Both the position numbers and the translations under genes were made by a program. Of a stretch of DNA of 64,000 nucleotides, positions 1 through 7,669 are shown in pieces. Source of the DNA: Clostridiaceae bacterium JG1575 (GTDB lineage: Bacteria > Bacillota > Clostridia > Clostridiales > Clostridiaceae); NCBI GenBank assembly GCA_002838815.1, contig LQGW01000062.1, positions 83,523-147,522 on the forward strand, given 5' to 3'. The notes beneath the pieces are model-generated. The model was given only the letters and a program-made list of their open reading frames with translations, made no database searches and was not told the DNA's origin. Numbering within the stretch: position 1 is the first letter of the stretch; the number at the start of each line of letters is the position of its first letter.

Positions 1-1231
1 GTTCCCGCTCAAAGAGGTCTCTGTTGCGTCCCCACTGGAGTTCGTAATACGCACGAACCCCGTTTTGAACCTCACGACGTTTGGACAAGCGCTCTCGAAA
101 CGCTTGGATCCATTTCATGAACTGCGGATGCTCCTGAGCGTTTGCTTGAGCATAGATCAACCATTGATCTTTCGGGGGACCGCTTCGCAAATCTTTGGAC
201 TTCATCCACGGCACTAAAAGCTCCTCTTCAAGGCCTGCCTCTTGGACCTGCTGGGCGGAGACGATGAAGGCCCGATCCAAGCCCGTAATAATGCCTTGAT
301 GAAAGGTGCCGGCGCGGCCCAAGGTTAGCGCTCCTTCCGCTTCCATCAACGAGCGAAGTCTTCGTTCTTTCGGCGTCAATGGAGTCATTTGATCTGGGGA
401 GAGGTCGCTGCGTGATACCACAAAAGGCGAGCCTGGGCCGCGTTTTGCAGGAAAAGAGTATTCCCTCGGAGGATTTTCTTTTTGCAATACGATGATCAAA
501 GGATCGATCCCGGCCCCGAAAGGCCGTTCTCCATACCAATCATGCAGGTAAAGAATACGAAATTGATTCAGTATAAACGCGCGAAGGCCTCGCGCAGACT
601 CTGCCTCCAACCAGTACCGCGATACCAAAAAAGAAAGGATGCCGCCTTCGTTGAGCAATGCGTGGGCTTTTGCAAAAAAGGCCGCGAAAAAATCCATTTT
701 ATCGGTCATAACTTCGGGAAAGTCCTGCTTGAGCTGCCGCTTTTCCTCCATGGTCATGGTTTTATGGCCTTTATAGGGCGGGTTTCCGATGATGATGTCG
801 TAGTGCGCCTCATGGGTTAAAAAATTGCCGCATTGGGTGCGCGCTTTGGGCATGGCCGTGCGAGCCAAAAAAAGTGCGTTCCGATCTTCATCCAAAAGGA
901 GGGGATCCCAGCCCGCCTCATAAAAGGGCGCTGCCAAGGCGCCGCAGCCGGCACTGCAGTCCAAAATCCGACCTCCAGGCCGTTTTGGCGTTTGCTCATA
1001 AAGCTCTTGGGCCAATTCCTTAGGCGTATAGATGCAGCTGTTGTCTGAGTGAGCAATGACCTGCTCATAGAGCTCCAAAAGATTTGTGGGCCGCCTGCGC
1101 CGCAGCGGCCAGTCCTTCAAAGCCTCCTCAAGAAGCCCTTGCTTCTTGGCTTCATCAACAAGGGAGGGAGCCCCCGAGGAGAGCTCCCTCCACTGTTGAA
1201 TCAAAAGATCCAGCTGAGGTTTAGTAATCAT
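1..1231 (-). CDS. Eco57I/TaqI-type adenine-specific DNA methyltransferase, C-terminus cut by window edge
   Basis: An open frame runs from ATG at 1231 leftward off the window, so about 410 codons are visible. Residues about 90-105 read LDCSAGCGAL, a SAM-binding motif I. About 50 residues later comes IIIGNPPYKGH, the NPPY catalytic motif of N6-adenine methyltransferases. The part after NPPY resembles the Eco57I/TaqI arrangement, in which a target-recognition region follows. The start overlaps the end of the preceding cyclodeaminase gene by 11 bases, which suggests translational coupling. No restriction domain is visible, but the 3' part is missing. It may be a solitary methylase or part of a type IIG enzyme. 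The family call is firm; the recognition site cannot be read. Confidence 0.85.
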   Translation of the reverse strand, partial: MITKPQLDLLIQQWRELSSGAPSLVDEAKKQGLLEEALKDWPLRRRRPTNLLELYEQVIAHSDNSCIYTPKELAQELYEQTPKRPGGRILDCSAGCGALAAPFYEAGWDPLLLDEDRNALFLARTAMPKARTQCGNFLTHEAHYDIIIGNPPYKGHKTMTMEEKRQLKQDFPEVMTDKMDFFAAFFAKAHALLNEGGILSFLVSRYWLEAESARGLRAFILNQFRILYLHDWYGERPFGAGIDPLIIVLQKENPPREYSFPAKRGPGSPFVVSRSDLSPDQMTPLTPKERRLRSLMEAEGALTLGRAGTFHQGIITGLDRAFIVSAQQVQEAGLEEELLVPWMKSKDLRSGPPKDQWLIYAQANAQEHPQFMKWIQAFRERLSKRREVQNGVRAYYELQWGRNRDLFERE

Positions 1232-1865
1232 CCAATTTAGCGGAAACGGACTGGTAAATCTTCTGCGCCCGTTCGCTGGAGCGTGCAAGAAGCTCATTCA
1301 TGGTTTTGACGTACTGCGCTTTCTTCGCCTCATCCTTGACCATGGGTAAATTAATCTTAACGTTTAAGAGCGCCGCCTTAATGCCAGCATCCAACATCAG
1401 CGCAGCCACGCCGGCGTCGGAGACGGCATTGGGGTTCCCATGGTTGCTGGCAAGATCCACCGCATCCCAAAGTTCATCCGCCAAAAGGGCAATCTTTTCT
1501 GGCGTATTGATGATGTCGCCTTTTGCGGCATCCAAAGCCGTCTTGCGCACGGCTTTTTCTTCCTCTGTACCCTTGGGCATCTTCAGTGCGGCCATAAAGG
1601 TGTTGAAGCCTTCCGTATCTTCTTCCACAAGGTCGATGAATTGGGTTTTGGCGCTAAGGAGTGCTTCCCGTTTTTTCTTCATGTCCTCAATGATCTCAGG
1701 ATCCAATCCTTCCCCCGCCTTGTTGCCGATGGTGAGGTTGAAGACCATAGACGTCAGGGAAGCCCCCAATGAGGCGGCCAGTCCAGCTGTGGATCCACCG
1801 CCTGGTGCTGGAGATTCCGAAGCCAGCTCATTGACAAACTGATCAAGATTCATTTCTCTTAACAT
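1221..1865 (-). CDS. Cyclodeaminase/cyclohydrolase family protein (FchA-like)
   Basis: This is a 214-residue protein of the formiminotransferase-cyclodeaminase C-terminal family, whose members are formimino-THF cyclodeaminases or methenyl-THF cyclohydrolases. The N-terminus has the family signature SPAPGGGSTAGLAASLG at about residues 18-34. The rest is all-helical, with LASNHGNPNAVSDAGVAA near residue 145, as in known members, and the length is normal. ATG at 1865 follows GGAGG at 8 bases. A TATAAT promoter lies just upstream and the methyltransferase overlaps its 3' end. It probably works in one-carbon folate metabolism. Whether it acts on formimino- or methenyl-THF cannot be decided from sequence. 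Confidence 0.88.
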   Translation of the reverse strand: MLREMNLDQFVNELASESPAPGGGSTAGLAASLGASLTSMVFNLTIGNKAGEGLDPEIIEDMKKKREALLSAKTQFIDLVEEDTEGFNTFMAALKMPKGTEEEKAVRKTALDAAKGDIINTPEKIALLADELWDAVDLASNHGNPNAVSDAGVAALMLDAGIKAALLNVKINLPMVKDEAKKAQYVKTMNELLARSSERAQKIYQSVSAKLDDY

Positions 1866-1906
1866 ATGATTCCTCCATGGGTTGTTGTAGTTTTGTTCCT
1901 GTTCCG

Positions 1907-1934
1907 ATTATAACAAAGATCTCTGCCCTTTCAA
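1907..1934 (-). promoter_or_regulatory. SigA-type promoter for the cyclodeaminase gene
   Basis: On the minus strand, TTGAAA (1929-1934) and TATAAT (1907-1912) are separated by 16 bases. They sit about 40 bases upstream of the start codon at 1865. Confidence 0.65.
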
Positions 1935-2157
1935 GGATCGTTGAGCGATTTCATTCTCCGTTTCTTACTCCTTCCCTTGGCGCTGAGTTTTTTTGAGGGG
2001 GTTCCAAGAAAAACGCCCCAGGCACTCCGGTATATTGGGGGCCGCCCGAATGAGCATCGTAGGGCCCACATTCCCTAGCGCTTTCTTGGAGGGCATGACC
2101 CTTTCATGGATCCCTATGGACGATCGGGAAGGTTCTCCTTTTTTCACGCACCAAAAT
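1935..2157. other. Intergenic stretch without a convincing gene
   Basis: Between the promoter at 1907-1934 and the terminator hairpin at 2158-2201 there are only short open frames on both strands. None has a ribosome binding site or recognisable similarity. No repeat or structured RNA was recognised. Confidence 0.5.
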
Positions 2158-2201
2158 GCCCCTTCCAAAACCTACCCGCAGGGAGTGAGTTTTGAAGGGG
2201 C
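2158..2201 (-). terminator. Rho-independent terminator after the aspS-membrane protein unit
   Basis: On the minus strand, GCCCCTTC pairs with GAAGGGGC, and AAAAC pairs with GTTTT inside it, across one unpaired position. The hairpin is followed by ATTTTGG. It lies about 25 bases after the stop codon at 2225. Confidence 0.7.
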
Positions 2202-2224
2202 CGACTTTAGAGATTGGTTGCTTC

Positions 2225-3034
2225 TTAAACGCCTTTATGGCCCTTGGCCATTTTGCTTTCCCGAATGGCTTTGGTGGAAACGAGCTTTACCGGTTTCTTG
2301 CGCTCCGTATTTTTCGCGCGGGACGGTCCGGTTTTGCTCTTTTTGTTCGACACGGGATCGATGAGCGCGCTGCGCGACGTCTTTAAGCGATCCTGCAAGA
2401 GAGCCACCAAAAAGGGTTGAGCCTTTTTTGAAATGATAATCAGTTCGGTTTTGGGATCTCCCGAGCCTTCAATGATGATGGAATCCTGAGCGCGATGCAT
2501 GGTTTCCAATCGATCGTAAGCGATGGTGTGATACCCCAAAATAATGCCGTCTTTGTAGGACCCTGTTAAGGATCCAAGAATCTCAAAGCCGCCCAAAACC
2601 CCGCCGGCATTTTCCATCCGGATGGCTTCTTTTTTCACGCCCTTACGCACGTCGGCGAAGGCGCCGCCCAGCTGGGCAAAAAGGGTGAGGACGATGCCGC
2701 CAATAAGGGTGATGGCCAGCGCCAAGGGAGGCACTGGAGCATTGGCCATACGGGCCATCCCCAATAAGAATGCGGCATAAAGGACCGTCAAAGCCACAGG
2801 GTAGAGGTGAAATGCGTAGGTGTTGAGTTTTCGATCCGGGAGATTCAAAATGCGGAACATCGCGGCAAGGGCCCGCAGATAAAACGTAAAGACCAAAAGA
2901 TTGAGGACGAAGAAGATGAGGCATCCGACGAGAATCGCCGGGATCTTCGCCCCCCGCTGCTGCATGTAAATGGCCATGGCCCCGGTTAACCCCAGCGTGA
3001 CAATAAGGGCAGGGGGGCTAAAATACTTTTTCAT
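2225..3034 (-). CDS. Membrane protein of unknown function with basic cytoplasmic tail
   Basis: The protein has 269 residues if started at ATG 3034, which follows AAGGAGTTG at a good distance. An upstream in-frame ATG at 3091 has no ribosome binding site. Four hydrophobic segments are visible at about residues 8-25, 33-55, 80-100 and 108-130. A soluble region of about 90 residues follows, then a tail very rich in Lys and Arg (KKSKTGPSRAKNTERKKP). The gene is 60 bases downstream of aspS and probably shares its transcript, which ends at the hairpin 2158-2201. I do not recognise the family and infer no function. Confidence 0.8.
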   Translation of the reverse strand: MKKYFSPPALIVTLGLTGAMAIYMQQRGAKIPAILVGCLIFFVLNLLVFTFYLRALAAMFRILNLPDRKLNTYAFHLYPVALTVLYAAFLLGMARMANAPVPPLALAITLIGGIVLTLFAQLGGAFADVRKGVKKEAIRMENAGGVLGGFEILGSLTGSYKDGIILGYHTIAYDRLETMHRAQDSIIIEGSGDPKTELIIISKKAQPFLVALLQDRLKTSRSALIDPVSNKKSKTGPSRAKNTERKKPVKLVSTKAIRESKMAKGHKGV

Positions 3035-3094
3035 GAAAATCAACTCCTTGCGAGGGTCGGCGAGGGGCTTTGCCCCCCACCGCGGGTCCATTTG

Positions 3095-4888
3095 CTACTG
3101 GTTGGATTCCTTTTTACTTTTGAGGATGCCAATCCCCAGTTCGCTCAGCTGAGCATCATCCACTACATTGGGCGCCTGCGTCAACGGGCAGTACGCATTT
3201 TGATTTTTCGGGAATGCAATGACGTCCTTGATGTTGTCCGTTCCTGCAAGGAACATCACCAGGCGGTCAAAGCCCAAGGCCAGCCCGCCATGAGGGGGCG
3301 GTCCGTATTGAAACGCATCCAGAAGGAAGCCAAAGCGTTCTTGCGCCTGCTCGGGACTAAAGCCCAAAAGGCGGAACATTCTCTCTTGCAAATCTCTTCG
3401 GTGGATCCGGATGGATCCTCCGCCCAATTCCTCCCCATTTAAGACCATATCATACGCTTTGGCCCGAACGGATCCCGGATCCGTCTCCATCTTGTCGATA
3501 TCCTCCTCCATGGGGCTGGTGAAGGGATGATGCGCCGCAACATAGCGCTTCTCTTCCTCATTGTACTCCAATAAGGGGAATTCAGTGACCCATAAAAAGC
3601 GGAATGTGTCCTTTTCAATTAGGTCGTATTTCTTGGCAAGTTCCAGGCGAAGTGCCCCCAAAGCCGAAAAGACCACTCGGTTTTGATCCGCCACAAGGAG
3701 CAAGAGATCTCCTTTTTGGGCCCCGGCCTCTTCGAGCATTTCTTGAAGTTTTTCTGGTTCGAAGAACTTCCCGATGGACGCTTTCAAGCCGTCTTCCTTG
3801 TAAGCGATCGAAGCTAGTCCCTTGGCACCGTAGGTTTTGACAAATTCACCCAAGCGGTCCAAATCTTTACGGCCCATGGCGGCGCCACCAGGAAGGACGA
3901 TGCCTCGTACGGAGCCCCCCTGATCCAAAGCATTTTTAAAGACCACAAATTCCGTACCGCGGACCAGGCGGGACAAATCTTTCAATTCCATGCCAAAGCG
4001 GACGTCGGGCTTATCGGATCCAAAGCGATCCATGGCCTCCCGATAGGTCATTCTCGGGAAGGGAGTGGGGATTTCTTTCCCCAAAACCTCTTGGAAGACG
4101 GTGGCGATGAGCCCTTCATTGAGGGTTTGAATTTCCGCTTCGTCCACGAAGGAAGCCTCTAGGTCCACCTGAGTGAATTCGGGCTGGCGGTTGGCCCGCA
4201 AATCCTCATCCCGATAGCACTTGGCGATTTGATAATAGCGATCAAAGCCCGCCACCATGAGCAGCTGCTTGAAAAGTTGCGGGGATTGGGGCAACGCATA
4301 GAAGTTTCCGGGAAATTTACGCGAGGGAATGAGATAATCCCGAGCCCCTTCGGGCGTACTTTTGGTCATGGTCGGTGTTTCCACCTCCACAAAGCCTGCT
4401 TGATGCAAATACTGCCGGATGATGTGGGCCGCTTTGGAACGCGTAACGAAAATCCGCTGCATATCCGGCCGACGAAGGTCCAGATATCGATATTTCAAGC
4501 GGATGTCTTCCCGCGCATCCAACTGCTCCATGACTTGGATGGGAGGCGTCTCGGACTCCGAGAGAATTTTCAATTCCTTGGCGAACACCTCAACGCGCCC
4601 CGTGGGTAGCGCCTCATTGATGGCTTCTCTTTGGCAAACCTCTCCCCGAACCGCGATGCAAAATTCCCGCCGCAGGGCCTTTGCTTTCTCAAGAGCCTCT
4701 TGTCCTGCTTCTTCCCGGAAAACAATCTGAACCAAGCCCGTGCGATCTCTCAAATCGCAAAAGATCAAGGATCCTTTGTCTCGGTTCGTCTGCACCCATC
4801 CCATAAGGGTTACGGTTTGTCCAATGAATGATTCATTGAGTTCTCCCGCCATGCTGCTTCGTTTCCAGGTGCCTAATGCTTCGGCCAT
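3095..4888 (-). CDS. aspS: Aspartyl-tRNA synthetase
   Basis: This class II aminoacyl-tRNA synthetase charges tRNA-Asp (or tRNA-Asx in organisms that lack AsnRS). From ATG 4888, after AAGGAGTTGG, it is 597 residues, the normal bacterial length. The order is an N-terminal OB fold (GWVQTNRDKGSLIFCDLRD), motif 2 (FYQIAKCYRDEDLRANRQPEF-like, split here), the bacterial GAD insertion, and motif 3 (HGGLALGFDRLVMFLAG) near the C-terminus. An earlier in-frame ATG at 4960 lacks a ribosome binding site. It has its own TATAAT promoter at 5008-5037. No T-box leader is visible. hisS, often the gene upstream, is not here. Confidence 0.98.
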   Translation of the reverse strand: MAEALGTWKRSSMAGELNESFIGQTVTLMGWVQTNRDKGSLIFCDLRDRTGLVQIVFREEAGQEALEKAKALRREFCIAVRGEVCQREAINEALPTGRVEVFAKELKILSESETPPIQVMEQLDAREDIRLKYRYLDLRRPDMQRIFVTRSKAAHIIRQYLHQAGFVEVETPTMTKSTPEGARDYLIPSRKFPGNFYALPQSPQLFKQLLMVAGFDRYYQIAKCYRDEDLRANRQPEFTQVDLEASFVDEAEIQTLNEGLIATVFQEVLGKEIPTPFPRMTYREAMDRFGSDKPDVRFGMELKDLSRLVRGTEFVVFKNALDQGGSVRGIVLPGGAAMGRKDLDRLGEFVKTYGAKGLASIAYKEDGLKASIGKFFEPEKLQEMLEEAGAQKGDLLLLVADQNRVVFSALGALRLELAKKYDLIEKDTFRFLWVTEFPLLEYNEEEKRYVAAHHPFTSPMEEDIDKMETDPGSVRAKAYDMVLNGEELGGGSIRIHRRDLQERMFRLLGFSPEQAQERFGFLLDAFQYGPPPHGGLALGFDRLVMFLAGTDNIKDVIAFPKNQNAYCPLTQAPNVVDDAQLSELGIGILKSKKESNQ

Positions 4889-5007
4889 ATCTATCCAACT
4901 CCTTTTGGTTTTCCATTCTATTTTCTTGTGTTCTTCGCCGTCTTTTCTGGGGGTTATCAAAAAGCAGCGTTGCGCTGTACCTTCAATCTCTGCGCACTCT
5001 TTCTCCC

Positions 5008-5037
5008 ATTATAAGCGTTAGGGGCTCTATTCTTCAA
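5008..5037 (-). promoter_or_regulatory. Promoter of aspS
   Basis: On the minus strand, TTGAAG (5032-5037), 18 bases and TATAAT (5008-5013). The leader to the AspRS start is about 115 bases. I looked for a T-box motif in it and found none. Confidence 0.65.
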
Positions 5038-5096
5038 AGAAAAGGGCGACGTCGATGGATTTTTTTTAAAGGCGGCACGCAATTTTTTGCTGATCC

Positions 5097-6563
5097 TTAC
5101 GGTTTCATCTCGTCCAGCAGCAAAAGCTTCTGCGTCATTTGCGCCTCAAAGCCCTCAAGGTATAAGTCCAGATCCTTATAGCTCGTTTGGCGCGTTACCA
5201 TCGGCGCCCCCTTCTCGTCCATCCCCACCACGGCCTTACTGACGGCAGAGGCCCCGCAGGCGATGATGCTGTCCATCTCCTCCATCATCGCCATGTTGTA
5301 GCGGCATTGCTTTCCGCTTTTCGAAAAGCCGATGTTCTCAAGATGCCCAACGGTGTTTTTATTGCGGTAGAGATAATACGGCTCATATCCTGCCTTCATC
5401 AGCTCCTTTGTCACATACGTCCCAAGGGCGGGGAGCTCCTTGGCCAAAGGCAGCGCCTCTTCCCATAAGGCGGCCCCTTTTTTATAGGCCAAGCCGTGCA
5501 CGGTGATGTTTTCAGGCCCTAGGGCTAAGGTTTGTCGAAGGGTATTCTCCACCTCCCGCACGCCTTCCCCTGGAAGCCCCAAGATCAGATCCATATTGAT
5601 CCATTCAAGGCCCGCATCCCGAGCCCACCCCACCGCTCGCAACACATCGGCGCTGCTGTGGGTTCGGCCAAGGCAAAGGCGCGTCTGATCGCAAAAAGTT
5701 TGTGGATTGACGCTGATGCGCGTCACTCCGTACTGTTTCATCAACTGAAGCTTCTCTCGGGTCAAGCCATCGGGGCGTCCGGCTTCCACAGTGTACTCCA
5801 ATGGATGCACCCCACGAAGGATATGGCGATCCACCCCTTGCAAGATCCGTTCGAAATCCTTCGCGTCCGGGGCTGTGGGGGTGCCGCCCCCAAAATAGAC
5901 ATAAGAGGGCGTTAAGCCGCGCTGCCTCATATGCGCTCCGGTCCGTTCCAAGTCCTCCAAAAGGGCGTGGATGTAGGCTGCCAAACGCTCCTTGGGCTCC
6001 AGGGGGTACGACAAAAAAGAACAGTAGCTGCAACGGCTGGGACAAAAAGGCAGGTGTAGGTAGAAGCCGATTCGTCCAAAGCCGAAGCGTTCCAGCAACT
6101 CCTTTTGCGTTTTTGCAACGCGAATAGCCAGCTGGGCTTTGTCGGGCTGCACCCGGTAGTCGGTTTCATAGCAGTTCAGGATGGCCTGAGCCGAGCAGCC
6201 CTCGCGCAGAAGATTTTGAGCAATCTTCGTGGGCCGAACGCCCACCAAAGTGCCCCAGGATAGCGTTTGCCCCAGCCGTTGGGCCAAGGCATCATAGAGC
6301 GCCCGTTTGACCGATTCCTTATCCTGTCCCGAGGCCTCATGCATGCTGCCATCTTGGAAAAGCACGCGGATGCCCGTATCCCCTATGGGCTCCACCGCCA
6401 AATCCTCTATGGGGCCTTCACGATCCATCCGTATTTTCTTTTGAGGAAAAAACAGGCGGGCGATGGGGTAAAGATGTGCATCCCAAGCAACGACCGGGCA
6501 AATAATGTGAAAAACGGCCCCTTTCAGTGCCGCTTTCCGTTCCCTATTTTGAAGGCCATCCAT
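5097..6563 (-). CDS. hemZ: Radical SAM coproporphyrinogen III oxidase-like protein HemZ
   Basis: The protein has 488 residues. A roughly 150-residue N-terminal domain precedes a radical SAM core with the cluster motif FCPSRCSYC (Cys-x3-Cys-x2-Cys), followed by YFGGGTPTA and a C-terminal HemN-like region. The N-terminal extension is what separates HemZ from HemN and HemW. HemZ proteins are annotated as oxygen-independent coproporphyrinogen dehydrogenases, but activity is not proven in many anaerobes. The ATG at 6563 overlaps the TGA of the MBL gene (ATGA), so the two are translationally coupled. No other heme gene is in the window, so its role here remains open. Confidence 0.9.
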   Translation of the reverse strand: MDGLQNRERKAALKGAVFHIICPVVAWDAHLYPIARLFFPQKKIRMDREGPIEDLAVEPIGDTGIRVLFQDGSMHEASGQDKESVKRALYDALAQRLGQTLSWGTLVGVRPTKIAQNLLREGCSAQAILNCYETDYRVQPDKAQLAIRVAKTQKELLERFGFGRIGFYLHLPFCPSRCSYCSFLSYPLEPKERLAAYIHALLEDLERTGAHMRQRGLTPSYVYFGGGTPTAPDAKDFERILQGVDRHILRGVHPLEYTVEAGRPDGLTREKLQLMKQYGVTRISVNPQTFCDQTRLCLGRTHSSADVLRAVGWARDAGLEWINMDLILGLPGEGVREVENTLRQTLALGPENITVHGLAYKKGAALWEEALPLAKELPALGTYVTKELMKAGYEPYYLYRNKNTVGHLENIGFSKSGKQCRYNMAMMEEMDSIIACGASAVSKAVVGMDEKGAPMVTRQTSYKDLDLYLEGFEAQMTQKLLLLDEMKP

Positions 6564-7177
6564 CAGCGCTTCGCCTTCCCCAGGGGTTTTAAAAATTGGT
6601 TGTATTTCTTTTCATGGCCCAGATCCGTCGGGGCATCATGACCCGGCCAAACCACGGTATCTTCGGGCAGACCAAGGAGTTTTTTTTCAATAGATTCAAG
6701 CAAGGTGGCTTCGTCGCCGCCCGCCAAGTCCGAGCGGCCCACGGAGTGGCGAAAGAGGGTATCCCCCGAGAAAAGATTCCCCTCTATGAGGTAGCAAACC
6801 CCGCCCTGGGTGTGTCCTGGCGTCTCAAGAACCTGGATGGAGTGGTCCATAAACTTTAGGATCTCCCCTTCCTTGACCGGATGGGTCTTGGCGTCCAAAT
6901 GCCCAAAGATCCGAACCCGATCGCGGATGGCTTCTTCATCCTTTTCGTGCAGGTAAACAGGGACGGGAAAACGCTCCAAAATACCGTCCACCCCATTGAC
7001 GTGATCCATATGACCATGGGTCAGCAAAATAAACGACAAGGTGAGTCCATGATGGTCCAAGTAATCCAGCACCGCCTGGGGGGTATCTCCCGGATCCACC
7101 AAAAAGGCAGAAGATCCCTCGGAAACAATAAAGCAATTGGCCTGAAACATGCCTAAGGGCAATGGTTGAATGTTCAA
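6563..7177 (-). CDS. MBL-fold metallo-hydrolase (glyoxalase II-like, YqgX group)
   Basis: This is a 204-residue metallo-beta-lactamase fold hydrolase. The metal-binding motif THGHMDHVNG is near residue 55. Further His and Asp ligands appear in TPGHTQGGVCY and FSGDTLF, and WPGHD lies near the C-terminus. The start is TTG at 7177, preceded by AGGAGG that overlaps the stop codon of dtd. It sits between dtd and hemZ, a common clostridial order after rsh. Relatives hydrolyse thioesters such as S-lactoylglutathione, but the substrate here is unknown. Confidence 0.9.
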   Translation of the reverse strand: MNIQPLPLGMFQANCFIVSEGSSAFLVDPGDTPQAVLDYLDHHGLTLSFILLTHGHMDHVNGVDGILERFPVPVYLHEKDEEAIRDRVRIFGHLDAKTHPVKEGEILKFMDHSIQVLETPGHTQGGVCYLIEGNLFSGDTLFRHSVGRSDLAGGDEATLLESIEKKLLGLPEDTVVWPGHDAPTDLGHEKKYNQFLKPLGKAKR

Positions 7178-7187
7178 AAGGAACCTC

Positions 7188-7637
7188 CTAAAATAATTTG
7201 GTCGAGTCGAGCAAAATAGTGACGGGACCGTCGTTGACGATGGTCACTTCCATCGTTGCCCCAAACCGTCCGCAGGCCACGGGAATGCCCCTGGCCCGGA
7301 CGGCGGCAATCAGCTGTTCATAAAGACCCTCTGCCTCACTCCCTTTTTTGGCGTGGATGTAGGAAGGTCTGCGCCCTCGCCGGGCATCCCCATAGAGGGT
7401 AAATTGAGAAATGATCAGCATCTGTGCGGCAGCTTCGGTGATGGAACGGTTCATGACGCCGTTCTCGTCATCAAAGAGGCGCAGGGTGCAAAGCTTTTCC
7501 GCAATATAGTCCAAATCCTTTTGGGTATCCTCTGTGGAGATCCCCAAAAGCACCGTATATCCTTTGCCGATTTCTCCAATGGTGATATCGTCCACGGCAA
7601 CGCTGGATCGAATCACCCGCTGTACCACTGCGCGCAT
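7188..7637 (-). CDS. dtd: D-aminoacyl-tRNA deacylase
   Basis: This 149-residue enzyme removes D-amino acids from mischarged tRNAs, and also glycine from tRNA-Ala. The two active-site signatures of the DTD family are present: SQFTLYG at about residue 77 and NDGPVTILLDS near the C-terminus, containing the Gly-cisPro pair. The length is typical. ATG 7637 follows AAAGGAGA. It lies 32 bases downstream of rsh, an arrangement widely conserved in Bacillota. Confidence 0.97.
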   Translation of the reverse strand: MRAVVQRVIRSSVAVDDITIGEIGKGYTVLLGISTEDTQKDLDYIAEKLCTLRLFDDENGVMNRSITEAAAQMLIISQFTLYGDARRGRRPSYIHAKKGSEAEGLYEQLIAAVRARGIPVACGRFGATMEVTIVNDGPVTILLDSTKLF

Positions 7638-7669
7638 GGGATTCTCCTTTTTGAGGATCCAACGGCGTA

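Noticed and set aside
1993..2364. 123-codon plus-strand frame between the cyclodeaminase and membrane protein genes
   Set aside because: It runs 140 bases into the end of the minus-strand membrane protein gene, crosses a terminator hairpin and has no ribosome binding site.
4889..5007. T-box or other riboswitch in the aspS leader
   Set aside because: No T-box sequence, no specifier-loop-like stem and no terminator/antiterminator pair were found.
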